From NCBI GenBank assembly GCA_945881845.1, contig CAMCVN010000005.1, positions 1-64,000 of the forward strand: a stretch of 64,000 bases of DNA, read 5' to 3'. The notes beneath the pieces are model-generated. The model worked only from the letters and a program-made list of their open reading frames with translations, was not told the origin of the DNA and did no database searches. Position 1 is the first letter of the stretch; each line of letters opens with the position of its first letter. Both the position numbers and the translations under genes were made by a program. This document shows positions 45,644-60,126 of the stretch, in pieces. The DNA comes from Bifidobacterium breve (lineage in GTDB: Bacteria > Actinomycetota > Thermoleophilia > Solirubrobacterales > Solirubrobacteraceae).

Positions 45644-46378
45644 CTACCGGCGCGCGAGAATTGCGCCAGCCACCAGCCCTATCACGAGGCCGCCAGCTCC
45701 GGCCGTGGAGCTGGCTTCGACCGCGGCCAGCGGCATCAGCACCAGAACGGCGGCGCAGACAGCGGCGCCGATCAGGTCGGCCGACGGCTGCTCGCCGCGG
45801 CGCGTTTCAACCACCGGGCTTACGACCCACGCGCCGATCAGCCCGAGCGCGGCAGCGTTGCCGCCGAGCGCCAGCGGGATGCTCTCGAGCCCGGCAGCCG
45901 CTGCCATTCCGCCGACCGCGCAGATCGCAAAGCAGGCGCCAGCGACAATCGGGCCGTGTTGGCGTTCGATTAGCCCGCCGAATAGCGCGATTGCGACGAC
46001 GCTGGCGGCCGTGTACCAGAGATTGTCTGCGAAGAATGAGGTCGTGACCAGCCGCCACCATTGGCCGTCTAGCTGCCCGACGACCCCGACCTGGCTGGCC
46101 GTGAGCACGCCCGGCACGAGCAGAACCGCGCCGACAGCGCAGGCAGTCGCGAGCGTGATCGAAACGATCGGTTGGTTTGGCCATGAGAGCTCGGCGCGCG
46201 AGCGCTGGCGACGCTTTCGCTGGCGCTTCGGCTTCCCGCTCGCGGCGATCTGGCCACGCGCGATCTTCGGTGCGCGCTGCTGCATCCGTGAACCGCAATA
46301 GGGGCATTCGGTTACGTACTTCGAAACCTCCGCGCCACATGAACGGCAGACGACGAACAGATCAGTGGCTTCAGGCAT
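45644..46378 (-). CDS. Rhomboid-like membrane protein with zinc ribbon, catalytic residues missing
   Basis: 244 aa. An N-terminal zinc ribbon uses C11, C14, C25 and C28 (CRSCG, CPYCG), followed by a basic linker ([13 protein letters not shown]) and about six helices with the rhomboid [33 protein letters not shown] loop. At the nucleophile position the usual GxSG reads GGNAAALG with N174, and the last helix has no histidine ([15 protein letters not shown]). So it has rhomboid shape but no Ser-His dyad: probably a pseudoprotease. The 87 residues of frame upstream of MPEATD are antisense to the aldolase gene. Confidence 0.82.
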   Translation of the reverse strand: MPEATDLFVVCRSCGAEVSKYVTECPYCGSRMQQRAPKIARGQIAASGKPKRQRKRRQRSRAELSWPNQPIVSITLATACAVGAVLLVPGVLTASQVGVVGQLDGQWWRLVTTSFFADNLWYTAASVVAIALFGGLIERQHGPIVAGACFAICAVGGMAAAAGLESIPLALGGNAAALGLIGAWVVSPVVETRRGEQPSADLIGAAVCAAVLVLMPLAAVEASSTAGAGGLVIGLVAGAILARR

Positions 46379-46481
46379 CGACGTTGCGATCTTACCCGGA
46401 CCGTGCGCTCGGCAGTCAGGGGCCATCGCAGGTACGCTTGGCCGAGCTGCTTTCCCGCTACCCGATACGGAGATAACTGAC

Positions 46482-47570
46482 GTGGCCACTGAATCGATGA
46501 CCTCTTCCCAGCTCGAAGAGCTGCTCGGCGACAACGCCAAGACGCTGCTCGACCACAAGTGCACAACGATCGACGCTTCGATGCTGCACCTGCCGGGTCC
46601 TGACTTCAACGAGCGGGTCGTCGCCGACAGCGACCGCAACGCTCAGGTGATGCGCAACCTTCAGCAGATGTGGGACCACGGCCGCTTGGGCGGCACCGGC
46701 TACCTCTCGATTCTTCCCGTAGATCAAGGGATCGAGCACTCCGCCGGCGCCAGCTTCGCGCCCAACCCGGAGTACTTCGATCCGGGCAAGATCGTCGAAC
46801 TTGCGGTTGAAGGCGGCTGCAACGCGGTCGCTTCCACGGTCGGCGTGCTCGGCGCCGTTTCGCGCAAGTACGCACACCGGATTCCGTTCATCGTCAAGCT
46901 CAACCACAACGAGTTCCTGACCTATCCGAATACGTACGACCAGATCATGTTCGCGTCGGTCCAGCGTGCGTTCGACATCGGTGCAGCCGGCGTTGGCGCG
47001 ACGATCTACTTCGGCTCAGAGGAGTCCCACCACCAGATCGTTGACGTGGCGGCGGCCTTCGAGGAGGCCCACCGGCTCGGAATGTTCACTGTCCTCTGGT
47101 GCTACCTGCGCAACAGCGCCTTCGTCGTTGACGGCACCGACTACCACGTCTCGGCCGACCTAACAGGCCAGGCAAACCACATCGGCACGACGATCGAGGC
47201 CGACATCATCAAACAGAAGCTGCCGGAGAATAACGGCGGCTACCTCGCGCTAAACGCTGACGGCGTCTCCTACGGCAAGACCAGCCCGCTGGTCTACGAC
47301 AAGCTGACGACCGACAACCCGATCGACCTGACCCGCTACCAGGTAGCGAACTGTTACATGGGCCGCTCAGGGCTGATCAACTCCGGTGGCGCTTCCGGCG
47401 GCGCCAGCGACAAGGCCGAGGCCGTGACGACCGCCGTAATCAACAAGCGCGCCGGCGGTACCGGCCTAATCACCGGCCGCAAGGCCTTTCAGCGTCCGAT
47501 GAACGAAGGGATTGAGATCCTCAATGCCGTTCAGGACGTCTACCTCTCAGACGACATAACGATCGCTTAA
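46482..47570 (+). CDS. Class I fructose-bisphosphate aldolase (DhnA/FbaB-type)
   Basis: 362 aa Schiff-base aldolase of glycolysis and gluconeogenesis. [33 protein letters not shown] and [15 protein letters not shown] are the archaeal/FbaB-type class I blocks; a lysine in [10 protein letters not shown] and a [14 protein letters not shown] phosphate loop follow. The GTG start has GGAG at 9 bp; the ATG five codons later is too far from it. Divergent from the rhomboid-like gene with about 100 bp between. Confidence 0.93.
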   Translation: MATESMTSSQLEELLGDNAKTLLDHKCTTIDASMLHLPGPDFNERVVADSDRNAQVMRNLQQMWDHGRLGGTGYLSILPVDQGIEHSAGASFAPNPEYFDPGKIVELAVEGGCNAVASTVGVLGAVSRKYAHRIPFIVKLNHNEFLTYPNTYDQIMFASVQRAFDIGAAGVGATIYFGSEESHHQIVDVAAAFEEAHRLGMFTVLWCYLRNSAFVVDGTDYHVSADLTGQANHIGTTIEADIIKQKLPENNGGYLALNADGVSYGKTSPLVYDKLTTDNPIDLTRYQVANCYMGRSGLINSGGASGGASDKAEAVTTAVINKRAGGTGLITGRKAFQRPMNEGIEILNAVQDVYLSDDITIA

Positions 47571-47674
47571 GGCGGAGCGCCCCGCGCGCAAGCGCGCAGC
47601 ATTGCTCCCAGATTGAGGCGAAAGTGGTTCACGGGGGGCTTGACCCGGCCGAGCCGTACTAGCGTCGAGCACCG

Positions 47675-48199
47675 ATGCCAATCAGCGCCAAATACCGCGG
47701 CGCGGCCTGCGCGGCTCTCGCGGCAGCGTTGCTACTGGCCGCTGGCGGCTGCGGCTCGAGCGAGGCGGGGCCAAACGACGAGATCGACGGCACCGTTTCG
47801 CGGGTCGTCGACGGCGACACGATCGTGGCTGAACTCGGTGGCCGCGAAGAACGCGTCCGCTACATCGGGATCGACACCCCCGAGAGCGTAAAACCGAACG
47901 CGCCGGTCGAATGCTTTGGCCCTGAGGCCAGCCACGCCAACGAACAGCTACTGCCGAGCGGCAGCCCGATTCGGCTCGTCGTCGGCGCTGAGCCGCGCGA
48001 CCGTTACGGGCGCCTGTTGGCCTACATCTACCGCCTCGATCAAGGCGGCCAGCAGCTATTCGTCAATGCTGAACTTCTCAGGCGCGGCTACGCCGACACG
48101 CTCGTATTCCCACCAAACACGCGCCATGCGGCCGAATTCGCGAAATTGCGCAGTGAAGCTCGCCGCGCAGGGCTCGGTCTCTGGCAGTACTGCCGCTAA
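47675..48199 (+). CDS. Exported thermonuclease (SNase) family protein
   Basis: 174 aa with a signal sequence ending in LLLAAGGCGSS, which resembles a lipobox and suggests a lipoprotein anchored at C26. The SNase fold shows RVVDGDTIVAEL, VRYIGIDTPES (catalytic Arg and Asp), and EPRDRYGRLLAYIY (Arg, with the calcium-site region), ending in AGLGLWQYC. It would degrade DNA and RNA outside the cell. It is followed by a small membrane protein 11 bp downstream. Confidence 0.9.
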   Translation: MPISAKYRGAACAALAAALLLAAGGCGSSEAGPNDEIDGTVSRVVDGDTIVAELGGREERVRYIGIDTPESVKPNAPVECFGPEASHANEQLLPSGSPIRLVVGAEPRDRYGRLLAYIYRLDQGGQQLFVNAELLRRGYADTLVFPPNTRHAAEFAKLRSEARRAGLGLWQYCR

Positions 48200-48210
48200 T
48201 ATCGGCCTCG

Positions 48211-48456
48211 ATGGCTACTCACCTCCGTCAAAGTCTGCGCGACTTTGAGGCCAAGTTCCGTGCCGAAATCCGCGCCGACCGCGTCCGTCGTCATGAGATC
48301 AATGAGCGCGCTGAAACGCGCATCAGGGTTCGACGGCTCGACCGCCAACACCGCCACGGCACGCTGCGCTTCGCGATGCTCGTGCTGCTGCTGATCGCCA
48401 CCGCCGTTGTTGTCACCGTGGCGATGTTTGAAACGCTCTACATCGTTATGGGGTAG
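48211..48456 (+). CDS. Small single-pass membrane protein
   Basis: 81 aa with a basic, charged helical N-terminal half (LRDFEAKFRAEIRADRVRRHEINERAE..) and one membrane helix near residues 55-75 (MLVLLLIATAVVVTVAMF). Unknown family. It follows the nuclease gene at 11 bp and overlaps the end of convergent csrA by 11 bp. ATG start. Confidence 0.65.
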   Translation: MATHLRQSLRDFEAKFRAEIRADRVRRHEINERAETRIRVRRLDRQHRHGTLRFAMLVLLLIATAVVVTVAMFETLYIVMG

Positions 48457-48643
48457 GGCCAGCCGGGTCAGCTTCGCGCTGCTGCGCATTGACCTCGTTG
48501 TAGACCTCATCGCGATAGACGGGAATCTCTCGCGGCGCTTTGATGCCGAGCCGTACCTTCTCTCCGGCGACAGAGAGCACGGTGATCTCGATCTCGTCGC
48601 CGATCATGATGCTCTGGTTCGCTTTTCTCGACAACACAAGCAC
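48446..48643 (-). CDS. csrA: CsrA translational regulator
   Basis: 65 aa RNA-binding dimer that blocks or stabilises target mRNAs by binding GGA motifs. Full family match: LVLSRKANQSIMIGDEIEITVLSVAGEKVRLGIKAPREIPVYRDEVYNEV with the RNA-contacting Arg in VRLGIKAPREI. GTG start with GGAGAG seven bases upstream. In Gram-positives it usually sits beside fliW in flagellar loci; here no flagellar gene and no fliW is in the window. Confidence 0.95.
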   Translation of the reverse strand: MLVLSRKANQSIMIGDEIEITVLSVAGEKVRLGIKAPREIPVYRDEVYNEVNAQQREADPAGPTP

Positions 48644-48785
48644 CGGCCGCTCTCCTGACGTAGTCCGTCTCTTCGTTTCGCGAACCTACCAGCGGCACGC
48701 GCACGACTGCAAGTGGTGTTTTGTACGCGACTGCGCAGCGCCGGGCGACGCGTTACCGCGCCGCTCCGATAGGGTCAGGCGCCTA

Positions 48786-49364
48786 ATGGCTAGAAAATCT
48801 TTGAAACCACAACTCAACCAAATCCGCGTCTGGGTCGGCCAAGGCCGCACCGATGCTTGGATCGCCCACCAGCTTGAGGTTCCTGTTGCACAGCTCGAAA
48901 CCTTCAAGCAGGAGTTCGAACTAACCAGCTCCGAAGGCGCTGTCGCAGGCTTCGACGAGGTCGTCGACCTCCGCGCCGCCGATGACGCGCAGGTCGCAGC
49001 AGCGTTGGAGATCGAGGAGGCCGAGCAGGCAAAGGCTGCCGAAGAAGAGGCCCGCCTGCGCGCCGAGCGGATCGCCGCCGGCGAAGAAGAACCCGACGAT
49101 GCTGAATCCGATGACGACGGCGGCGACGGGAACGGCGACGGAACAGGACGCGCGCGCCGTGGGCGTCGAGGTGGCCGCGGACGCCGCAGCCCAGCGAAGA
49201 CGCTCGAAGGAAGCTTTGATCACGGCGAAGAGGGCTACGGCCTCTGGCTCGACCCCGCGATCGCCGAGAACGCTGTCTACGCCGAGCACTGGGCAGGCAA
49301 GCGCTCCGTCACGGTGACCGTCGAAGCGGACCGGATCGTTATCCGCCGCGCCGACGACGACTGA
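48786..49364 (+). CDS. Acidic/RGG-linker protein with helix-turn-helix-like N-terminus
   Basis: 192 aa in three parts. Residues 1-45 (LNQIRVWVGQGRTDAWIAHQLEVPVAQLETFKQEF) look like a small helix-turn-helix. Residues about 60-115 are a highly acidic coil (ALEIEEAEQAKAAEEEARLRAERI). Then an Arg/Gly-rich stretch (GRARRGRRGGRGRRSPAK) leads to a C-terminal domain (GYGLWLDPAIAENAVYAEHWAGKRSVTVTVEADRIVI). RGG stretches often bind RNA. No family recognised. It is divergent from csrA, with 142 bp between starts. Confidence 0.7.
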   Translation: MARKSLKPQLNQIRVWVGQGRTDAWIAHQLEVPVAQLETFKQEFELTSSEGAVAGFDEVVDLRAADDAQVAAALEIEEAEQAKAAEEEARLRAERIAAGEEEPDDAESDDDGGDGNGDGTGRARRGRRGGRGRRSPAKTLEGSFDHGEEGYGLWLDPAIAENAVYAEHWAGKRSVTVTVEADRIVIRRADDD

Positions 49365-49373
49365 TCCGCCGCC

Positions 49374-49697
49374 CTACGGCTTCTTTTCTAGGCGCCGGCC
49401 GCCAGCAAAGTCAACGGCGCCGCGGACGTAGCGGGCGTAGGCGGCATCAGCGATTCGCGCGTCCCAGGCCTGCGGCAGCTCCGGTTCGAGCCGCAGTGCT
49501 ACTTCCATGCACCATGAGCTGTCCTGCTCGTAGAACTCAACTAGCTCGTCAACGGTAAAGGCGCCGCCGAGACGGCGCCGAAGCTCAGCGACAAGCCCCT
49601 CCTCGACGCGCAGCAGCGCTGGCTGCTGCTCTGGCGGTGCGGCGGCAAGTACCCGCTCGCCCTCGCGCCACTGCTCGATCGCGGTTTCAAACGACAC
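49374..49697 (-). CDS. Hypothetical helical protein
   Basis: 107 aa, all-helical and acidic (MSFETAIEQWREGERVLAA..LLRVEEGLVAELRRRLGGAFTVDELVEFYEQDSSWCMEVALRLEP). No domain recognised. It follows the FtsB-like gene by 24 bp in the same direction and is probably the last gene of the eno-ftsB unit. It converges with the RGG-linker gene, 9 bp apart. Confidence 0.65.
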   Translation of the reverse strand: MSFETAIEQWREGERVLAAAPPEQQPALLRVEEGLVAELRRRLGGAFTVDELVEFYEQDSSWCMEVALRLEPELPQAWDARIADAAYARYVRGAVDFAGGRRLEKKP

Positions 49698-49721
49698 GCG
49701 GCGCAGCGTAGCGCCGCTGAC

Positions 49722-50099
49722 TCAAGGACTGTCCGGCAGACCCTTGATCACGTAAGCCTTCTCGCCCGGCTTGACCATCCCGAGGCTCCGCGCTTCACGC
49801 TCCAACGCGGCCGGGTTCTTCAACGCCTCGACGCGCCCGGCAAGCTGGTTATGTTCGCGCTGAAGTTTCGTTAGTTCAGCGCGGCGCGTTGATGCCTCGC
49901 CCCGAGCCGACCAGATTTCGGCAAGCGGACGGGCGTAGAGCAAGACGACGAGCATGCAGACGCCGAGCACGACGAAGCGGCCAACGCGATCCCAGCGAAT
50001 CCCATGCGAGCCGGCCGGGCGCCCTTCGATCAGCCGTGGGCGCGGCAGTAGCTGACGATGTTCTGGCCGTTGACGGGCGGTCGCGCTGCGGGAAGTCAT
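49722..50099 (-). CDS. FtsB/DivIC-type septum formation initiator
   Basis: 125 aa divisome protein. A basic, proline-containing cytoplasmic tail, one membrane helix near residues 41-57 (VVLGVCMLVVLLYARPL), then a coiled coil (EASTRRAELTKLQREHNQLAGRVEALKNP) and the conserved LEREARSLGMVKPGEKAYVI ending. It would act with FtsL and FtsQ to activate septal peptidoglycan synthesis. The enolase-FtsB order is common in actinobacteria and firmicutes. Confidence 0.88.
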   Translation of the reverse strand: MTSRSATARQRPEHRQLLPRPRLIEGRPAGSHGIRWDRVGRFVVLGVCMLVVLLYARPLAEIWSARGEASTRRAELTKLQREHNQLAGRVEALKNPAALEREARSLGMVKPGEKAYVIKGLPDSP

Positions 50100-50170
50100 A
50101 AGCGCACGTTCGCGCTCGCCGGCGAGACTCCTTCAGGAAAATTATTCGTGGGCGAGACGCTGCGCGCCAG

Positions 50171-52230
<2,060 letters not shown>

Positions 52231-52272
52231 GGAGCTAAAGCTAGCGCCGCGAGGCCGACGGCTGCTCGGCGA

Positions 52273-53427
52273 TCAGCCGCCAGCTGGCGGCGTCACAGGC
52301 GCTGCAGGCTGCCCGGGGGTTGTTGCCGGAGTCTTCGGCGCCTTGTAGTTGTTGCAGTCGGCGACGATGAAGCCGGTCTGACACTCGGTCAGCTCCTTCC
52401 AGCGCGTCTGGTACGACTTGCCGAAGGCTTCGAGTGACTTCTGCCCCTTCTCAGCAACCACGATCTGCTTGATCGTCTTCTGCGCCTCAGCCTCTGTCTG
52501 AACCTTCTTCTCCGTCTCCTTCGTTACCTGGAAGACGTAGTAGCCGAGGCTGGTCTTGACCGGACCGGCAACCTTGTTCAACGGAGCGTCGAAGATTGCC
52601 TTGTCGAAGGCGCCTTCCTGCGAGCCCTGCGCGACGGCCGGAAGCTTGCCGCCGGCCTTCTTCGACGTTGCGTCGATCGAGTATTCATTTGCAACCGAAG
52701 CAAACGATTGACCGTCTTCGAGCGCTGCCTTGGCCTTGTTGGCCTCAGCCTCGGTCTTCGTCAGAATCACGTTCAGGTCGCGCGTTGCCGGCTGCGTGAA
52801 CTGGGCCAGGTTCTTCTTGTAGTAGGCCGAAATCTCCTCCGGCGTAGCCTTCTTCGACGCCTTCTGGACCTGCTCGGTGATCGCCTTCTCAAGCATCTGT
52901 GAGCGCTGGCGGAAGAGCAGGTCGGCCTCAGTCTGGCCTGAGCTCTTGAGGAAGTCTGCGTACTGCTTGGCAGTTGGGAAGGCCTGCTTGCGGGCCTTGT
53001 CAAACTCGGCTTGAACCTTGGCGTCAGAGATGTCGATGCCTTCCTCGTTGGCCTGAAGCTCTAGCCAGGTCGAGCGGATCAGGAAGGTCATGACCTGATC
53101 CTTCAGCTGCGTGAATTGTTCGGCGCACTGCTTCTTGTAGTCGGCGTCGGTGGGGTCGGGCTGACCCTTCACCGGCTCAGGCGCAGCGGCCTTCTTCGAG
53201 GCGATGCACTTGACGTAGTTTGGCGGGTCAGGGACGCCAGCTGCCTTGGCAGTTGGATCCTGCGAAGCGCTGGCGGCGACCGAAACCCAGTGGTTGAAAG
53301 TCTTCTTCGAGATCGTCGTGCCATCGATCGAGGCGACGTCGCTGTCCGAGACACCGCCGCATGATGCGAAGGCAAGGGCTGAAATGGCTGCGGCGCCGAG
53401 CGCCAGAAAGCGATGAGAATGGTTCAT
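52273..53427 (-). CDS. SurA/PrsA-like peptidyl-prolyl isomerase lipoprotein
   Basis: 384 aa. The start MNHSHRFLALGAAAISALAFASCGG is a lipoprotein signal with C23 as anchor. A SurA-N-like helical part about 35-200 is followed by a parvulin rotamase domain about 215-320 (DLNVILTKTEAEANKAKAALEDGQSFASVANEYSID..GGKLPAV..GPVKTSLGYYVFQV). It folds exported proteins at the outer face of the membrane. Pro/Ala-rich C-terminus. It follows mfd by 43 bp. Confidence 0.88.
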   Translation of the reverse strand: MNHSHRFLALGAAAISALAFASCGGVSDSDVASIDGTTISKKTFNHWVSVAASASQDPTAKAAGVPDPPNYVKCIASKKAAAPEPVKGQPDPTDADYKKQCAEQFTQLKDQVMTFLIRSTWLELQANEEGIDISDAKVQAEFDKARKQAFPTAKQYADFLKSSGQTEADLLFRQRSQMLEKAITEQVQKASKKATPEEISAYYKKNLAQFTQPATRDLNVILTKTEAEANKAKAALEDGQSFASVANEYSIDATSKKAGGKLPAVAQGSQEGAFDKAIFDAPLNKVAGPVKTSLGYYVFQVTKETEKKVQTEAEAQKTIKQIVVAEKGQKSLEAFGKSYQTRWKELTECQTGFIVADCNNYKAPKTPATTPGQPAAPVTPPAGG

Positions 53428-53470
53428 AAGTTCCTTGATAGTAGGCGCTGGGAGGCTGCTGCGCGCCACG

Positions 53471-56821
<3,351 letters not shown>

Positions 56822-56833
56822 CGCGACGCTCCC

Positions 56834-57436
56834 CTAGCCCGAGCCGCTTAGCGCGGTCTGGCCGAGCACGATTTGCTCGGCCAAGTCGCTGGCGGCAGCG
56901 ACCAGCGCGTTGACCTCGGCGTCCGACTGCTGCCAGCGGCCGAGAACGTAATCGGAGACGCTCGCTGAATCGGTTGCAGCGGGCCGTCCGACGCCGATCC
57001 GCAGCCGGCCAAAATCCTCAGACCCAAAACCTTTGCGCAGCGACTTGAGGCCATTGTGGCCAGCAAGGCCGCCGCCGAGCCGCGCCTGAAGTTGGCCGAA
57101 CGGAAGGTCAATCTCATCGTGGATTACGAGCACGTGGTCAAGCTCGAGTTTCAGAGCGCCGCGCGCCGGCCCGGCCGAGCTGCCCGACTCGTTCATGTAA
57201 GTCAGCGGTTCGAGCAGCGCAACACGTACCGCCGGGCCACCAAGCGGACCGACGCGGCCGCTCACGATCAGTCCGTTGAAGCTCTTCTTCGGGCGGCCTA
57301 GCTCCCAGCGCCGGGACAGCTCCGAGATGACTTGGAAGCCAACGTTATGCGGCGTCGATTCGTAGCCAGCGCCAGGATTGCCGAGACCAACGATCAGCCA
57401 GTCGACGGGTTCGGAGCGTGAGAAGAAGCGGCCCAC
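56834..57436 (-). CDS. pth: Peptidyl-tRNA hydrolase
   Basis: 200 aa. LIVGLGNPGAGYESTPHNVGFQVI contains N20 and catalytic H30; FNGLIVSGRV, TYMNESG, VIHDEIDLPFGQLQARLGGGLAGHNGLKSL and RLRIGVGRP complete the family. It releases tRNA from prematurely dropped peptides. It sits 12 bp before mfd and 29 bp after rplY, a usual rplY-pth-mfd order. Confidence 0.96.
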   Translation of the reverse strand: MGRFFSRSEPVDWLIVGLGNPGAGYESTPHNVGFQVISELSRRWELGRPKKSFNGLIVSGRVGPLGGPAVRVALLEPLTYMNESGSSAGPARGALKLELDHVLVIHDEIDLPFGQLQARLGGGLAGHNGLKSLRKGFGSEDFGRLRIGVGRPAATDSASVSDYVLGRWQQSDAEVNALVAAASDLAEQIVLGQTALSGSG

Positions 57437-57465
57437 TGAGTTGATGCTACGGCGAGGAGCGCGGA

Positions 57466-58167
57466 CTAGCCAGCGTCGTCGCCGGACTCGCCGCCCGACT
57501 CGTCGCCGCCACCATCGCCGCCGTCACCCTCGTCGGAAGCGCCCTCTGCCGGCGCGCCCTCGTCACCGATCAGCGCGGTCTCCTCCTCGATCGTCTCCTC
57601 AACCTCGAGACGCGGAGCGAGCATCGATACAACTACAAGGTCGGCCTCGTCGAGCAGCGTCACACCTGGCGGAACCACGGCCGCCGAGAGCGGCGCGGTC
57701 TCACCGATGTTGAGCCCGGCAGCTGAGATCTCGATCGATTCCGGGATCTCGTTCGGCAGCGCTTCAACGTTAACCTCACGGATTGGCTGGTCGACGACTC
57801 CGCCTTCGACAATGCCGGGGGACTCCTCAGCGCCAACGACGATCAGTGGCACGACGGCCTGAATCGCAACATTTAGGTTGACGCGGACGAAATCAACGTG
57901 CGTCATCTCGCCGCGCACCGGATGGCGCTGAGCGTCCTTGAGGACGGCCGGTTCGCTGGTGCCGCCGACGACGAGGTCAACAACGGCGCCGGAGGCGTGG
58001 AGCGCTGCCCGTAGCTCGCGGCCGTCAACCGAAAATGAGACCGGCTCACCTTCGCCACCGTAGAGAACGCCAGGAACCTGGCCCTCACGGCGCAGCCTGC
58101 GCGTGGCGCGCGAGCCGTCGGGGTCACGTGGGGATGCGTTGAGAGTTGAGCTAGTCGATTGAGCCAT
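57466..58167 (-). CDS. rplY: 50S ribosomal protein L25/Ctc (long form)
   Basis: 233 aa. The L25 5S-rRNA-binding domain occupies about 1-95 (GSRATRRLRREGQVPGVLYGGEGEPVSFSVD, HPVRGEMTHVDFVRVN) and the Ctc/TL5 C-terminal domain about 100-195 (VVPLIVVGAEESPGIVEGGVVDQPIREVNVEALPNEIPESIEI). The last 35 residues are an unusually acidic Gly/Asp/Glu tail (DEGDGGDGGGDESGG). Common in actinobacteria. Confidence 0.95.
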   Translation of the reverse strand: MAQSTSSTLNASPRDPDGSRATRRLRREGQVPGVLYGGEGEPVSFSVDGRELRAALHASGAVVDLVVGGTSEPAVLKDAQRHPVRGEMTHVDFVRVNLNVAIQAVVPLIVVGAEESPGIVEGGVVDQPIREVNVEALPNEIPESIEISAAGLNIGETAPLSAAVVPPGVTLLDEADLVVVSMLAPRLEVEETIEEETALIGDEGAPAEGASDEGDGGDGGGDESGGESGDDAG

Positions 58168-58233
58168 CAGCGGCGCTCGATGGTAGCGCGATCGCGCCGC
58201 GCAGGCGCTCCGGCGGGCCGAGAGTCGACACCA

Positions 58234-60126
58234 CTACCGCGTCGAGCCGACCTGGCGGACGGCCTTGAAAGCCCTCGCGACAGGGGCGAATATCGGCTTC
58301 TTGGCCCCTGCGAAGCTGACTAGTCCCTTCTGATGAAGCGGCGGCGCCGGGAACGGGTTGCCGCCATCCCAGCCGGGTCGAACCCAAAACTCCTGCAGCG
58401 CCCAGTAGAGCGAGCCTGAGAGCCACGGCTTGGTCGCATACACGTCGAGGTGGAACTTGATCAGCTCGTTGGCGAAGGTCCAGGTGCCACGATCCTCAGG
58501 CTGCCCGGCGGTGCTGGCCTCGGCGCCGTACTCGGTGATCATCAGCGCCTTTGTCGGGTAGCACTTACGGGCGACGTCGAGCGTCTCCGAGAGCAGGTCG
58601 CGGTCGGCAATCGAACCGCTCTCGCCGGTGTACCAGCCGAAGTAGTCGTTGAGCCCGATCAAGTCGAGCGGGTCGTAAGCGCTCTGACAATTATTGCCAG
58701 GGCCGCCAGCTGCGATCCCAACCGGGCGGCTTGGATCGAGCGCCTTCGCCTTCTCCGTCGCGGCAGCGATGTAACTGGCCTGCGAATCGTCGGCAGTAGA
58801 GGCCATCTCATTGCCGACCGACCAAACCATCACCGACGGGTGGTCACGGTTTACCTCAACCATCGAAGCGACGGAAGCGACGTAGCGCGCGCGGTTGGCC
58901 GCAATAGCAAGCTGCGGATTAGGAATCTGATAGACCGGAACCTCCGACCAGACCAGCATTCCGAGCTGGTCGGCGCGCTGCAGCGTGTACGGATGGAGCG
59001 GGTAGTGCGCTCGCAGCACAAGGCCGCCGAGCTCGCGCGCCCAGCCGATCTGTTTGTCGCGGAACGCATTGTCGATCGCGAAGCCGCGGCCCGGAGCGTC
59101 TTCATGCATTCCGACGCCACGCAGATCAAGCCGCTGACCGTTGAGAGTTAGACGGCCGGTGCTATCGACCTTGATTGAGCGGACACCAACATGGCGCGTA
59201 TAGCGCTGCACAGTTCGGGCACCGACCGCCGCGACGAGCGAGGCGTCATAGAGGTAGGGGCGGGCCGGCGACCAGAGCTTCGGCTTAGCGACGGTCAGCC
59301 TCTTCGTCAGTGTCGCCGATGCTCCCGGGGGCAGGGTTGCCTTCCCGATCGTCAGCCGCTTCGGCCCGAAGCGGCCGGCGACTGTGACGGTTCGCGTTGC
59401 GCTACCGAGATTGCTCACCTTGACCTGCCAGTTGACGTCGGCGGCGCAGGTCGGGCAGCGCAGGTCGGGTCGCACGTTTACCGACGTGATGTCGATCTGA
59501 TTGACAGCGCGAAGGTAAACCTCACGCAGAATTCCAGCGTAGTTCCACCACCCGCCCTGCGGCTGCCCGAACTCATCGTTACGGGCCGGCGGAATGTCGT
59601 TGATCGTCCGCCTGCTGTCGATCCGCAGCACCAAGCTGTTGTCCGCTCCAGCTTTGACGAGCGCCTTCGGCAGACGCAGCTCAAAGGGTTCGTAGGCGCC
59701 GGCGTGAGCGCCAATCTGGACGCCGTTGAGCCAGACCGTCGCCGAGTAGTTGACCTCCTCGAAGCGGATCACCCAGGAGCGGCCGCTTGCCCCAGGCGGG
59801 ATGCGGAAATCCTTGCGGTACCAACCAACCGAGCCGAGGTAGGAGGTGATGCTGTCGTCGCCTGCGTTCCAGGCGTTCGGCACCGCTGTTGGCCTCCAGT
59901 CGGCGATTGATGGCTGCTTCTGCCAGCCCGCGGCTAGGCCGACGTTGCTTGGATCAAGCCGCCGTAGCCACGTCCCGTCTACGAGGTAGCGGCCCGAGGG
60001 TCCATCGCTGTAGAGCGTCTTCGCGCTAGGAACCGCGCCGGCTGCGCTGCTGGCGGCTTGGGCGCCCGCGACGGGCAGGGCAGCGACTGCGATCAGCGCG
60101 GCGCAGAGGCGAATTAGCTTGGGCAC
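58234..60126 (-). CDS. Secreted glycoside hydrolase family 2 enzyme
   Basis: 630 aa with a signal peptide (1-24). Domain order: sugar-binding jelly roll about 60-210 (RFEEVNYSATVWLNGVQIGAHAGAYEPFEL), Ig-like domain about 215-315, and TIM barrel about 320-610. The acid/base glutamate is E440 in VMVWSVGNEM and the nucleophile E532 in ALMITEYGAEAS. It looks like a beta-galactosidase or beta-glucuronidase; substrate not defined. It overlaps the upstream membrane-protein gene by 13 bp. Confidence 0.93.
   Translation of the reverse strand: MPKLIRLCAALIAVAALPVAGAQAASSAAGAVPSAKTLYSDGPSGRYLVDGTWLRRLDPSNVGLAAGWQKQPSIADWRPTAVPNAWNAGDDSITSYLGSVGWYRKDFRIPPGASGRSWVIRFEEVNYSATVWLNGVQIGAHAGAYEPFELRLPKALVKAGADNSLVLRIDSRRTINDIPPARNDEFGQPQGGWWNYAGILREVYLRAVNQIDITSVNVRPDLRCPTCAADVNWQVKVSNLGSATRTVTVAGRFGPKRLTIGKATLPPGASATLTKRLTVAKPKLWSPARPYLYDASLVAAVGARTVQRYTRHVGVRSIKVDSTGRLTLNGQRLDLRGVGMHEDAPGRGFAIDNAFRDKQIGWARELGGLVLRAHYPLHPYTLQRADQLGMLVWSEVPVYQIPNPQLAIAANRARYVASVASMVEVNRDHPSVMVWSVGNEMASTADDSQASYIAAATEKAKALDPSRPVGIAAGGPGNNCQSAYDPLDLIGLNDYFGWYTGESGSIADRDLLSETLDVARKCYPTKALMITEYGAEASTAGQPEDRGTWTFANELIKFHLDVYATKPWLSGSLYWALQEFWVRPGWDGGNPFPAPPLHQKGLVSFAGAKKPIFAPVARAFKAVRQVGSTR

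Noticed and set aside
47584-47597. GCGCGC-AA-GCGCGC hairpin after the aldolase gene as terminator
   Set aside because: The loop is too short for a 6-bp stem and no T tract follows; in GC-rich DNA such short repeats are common.
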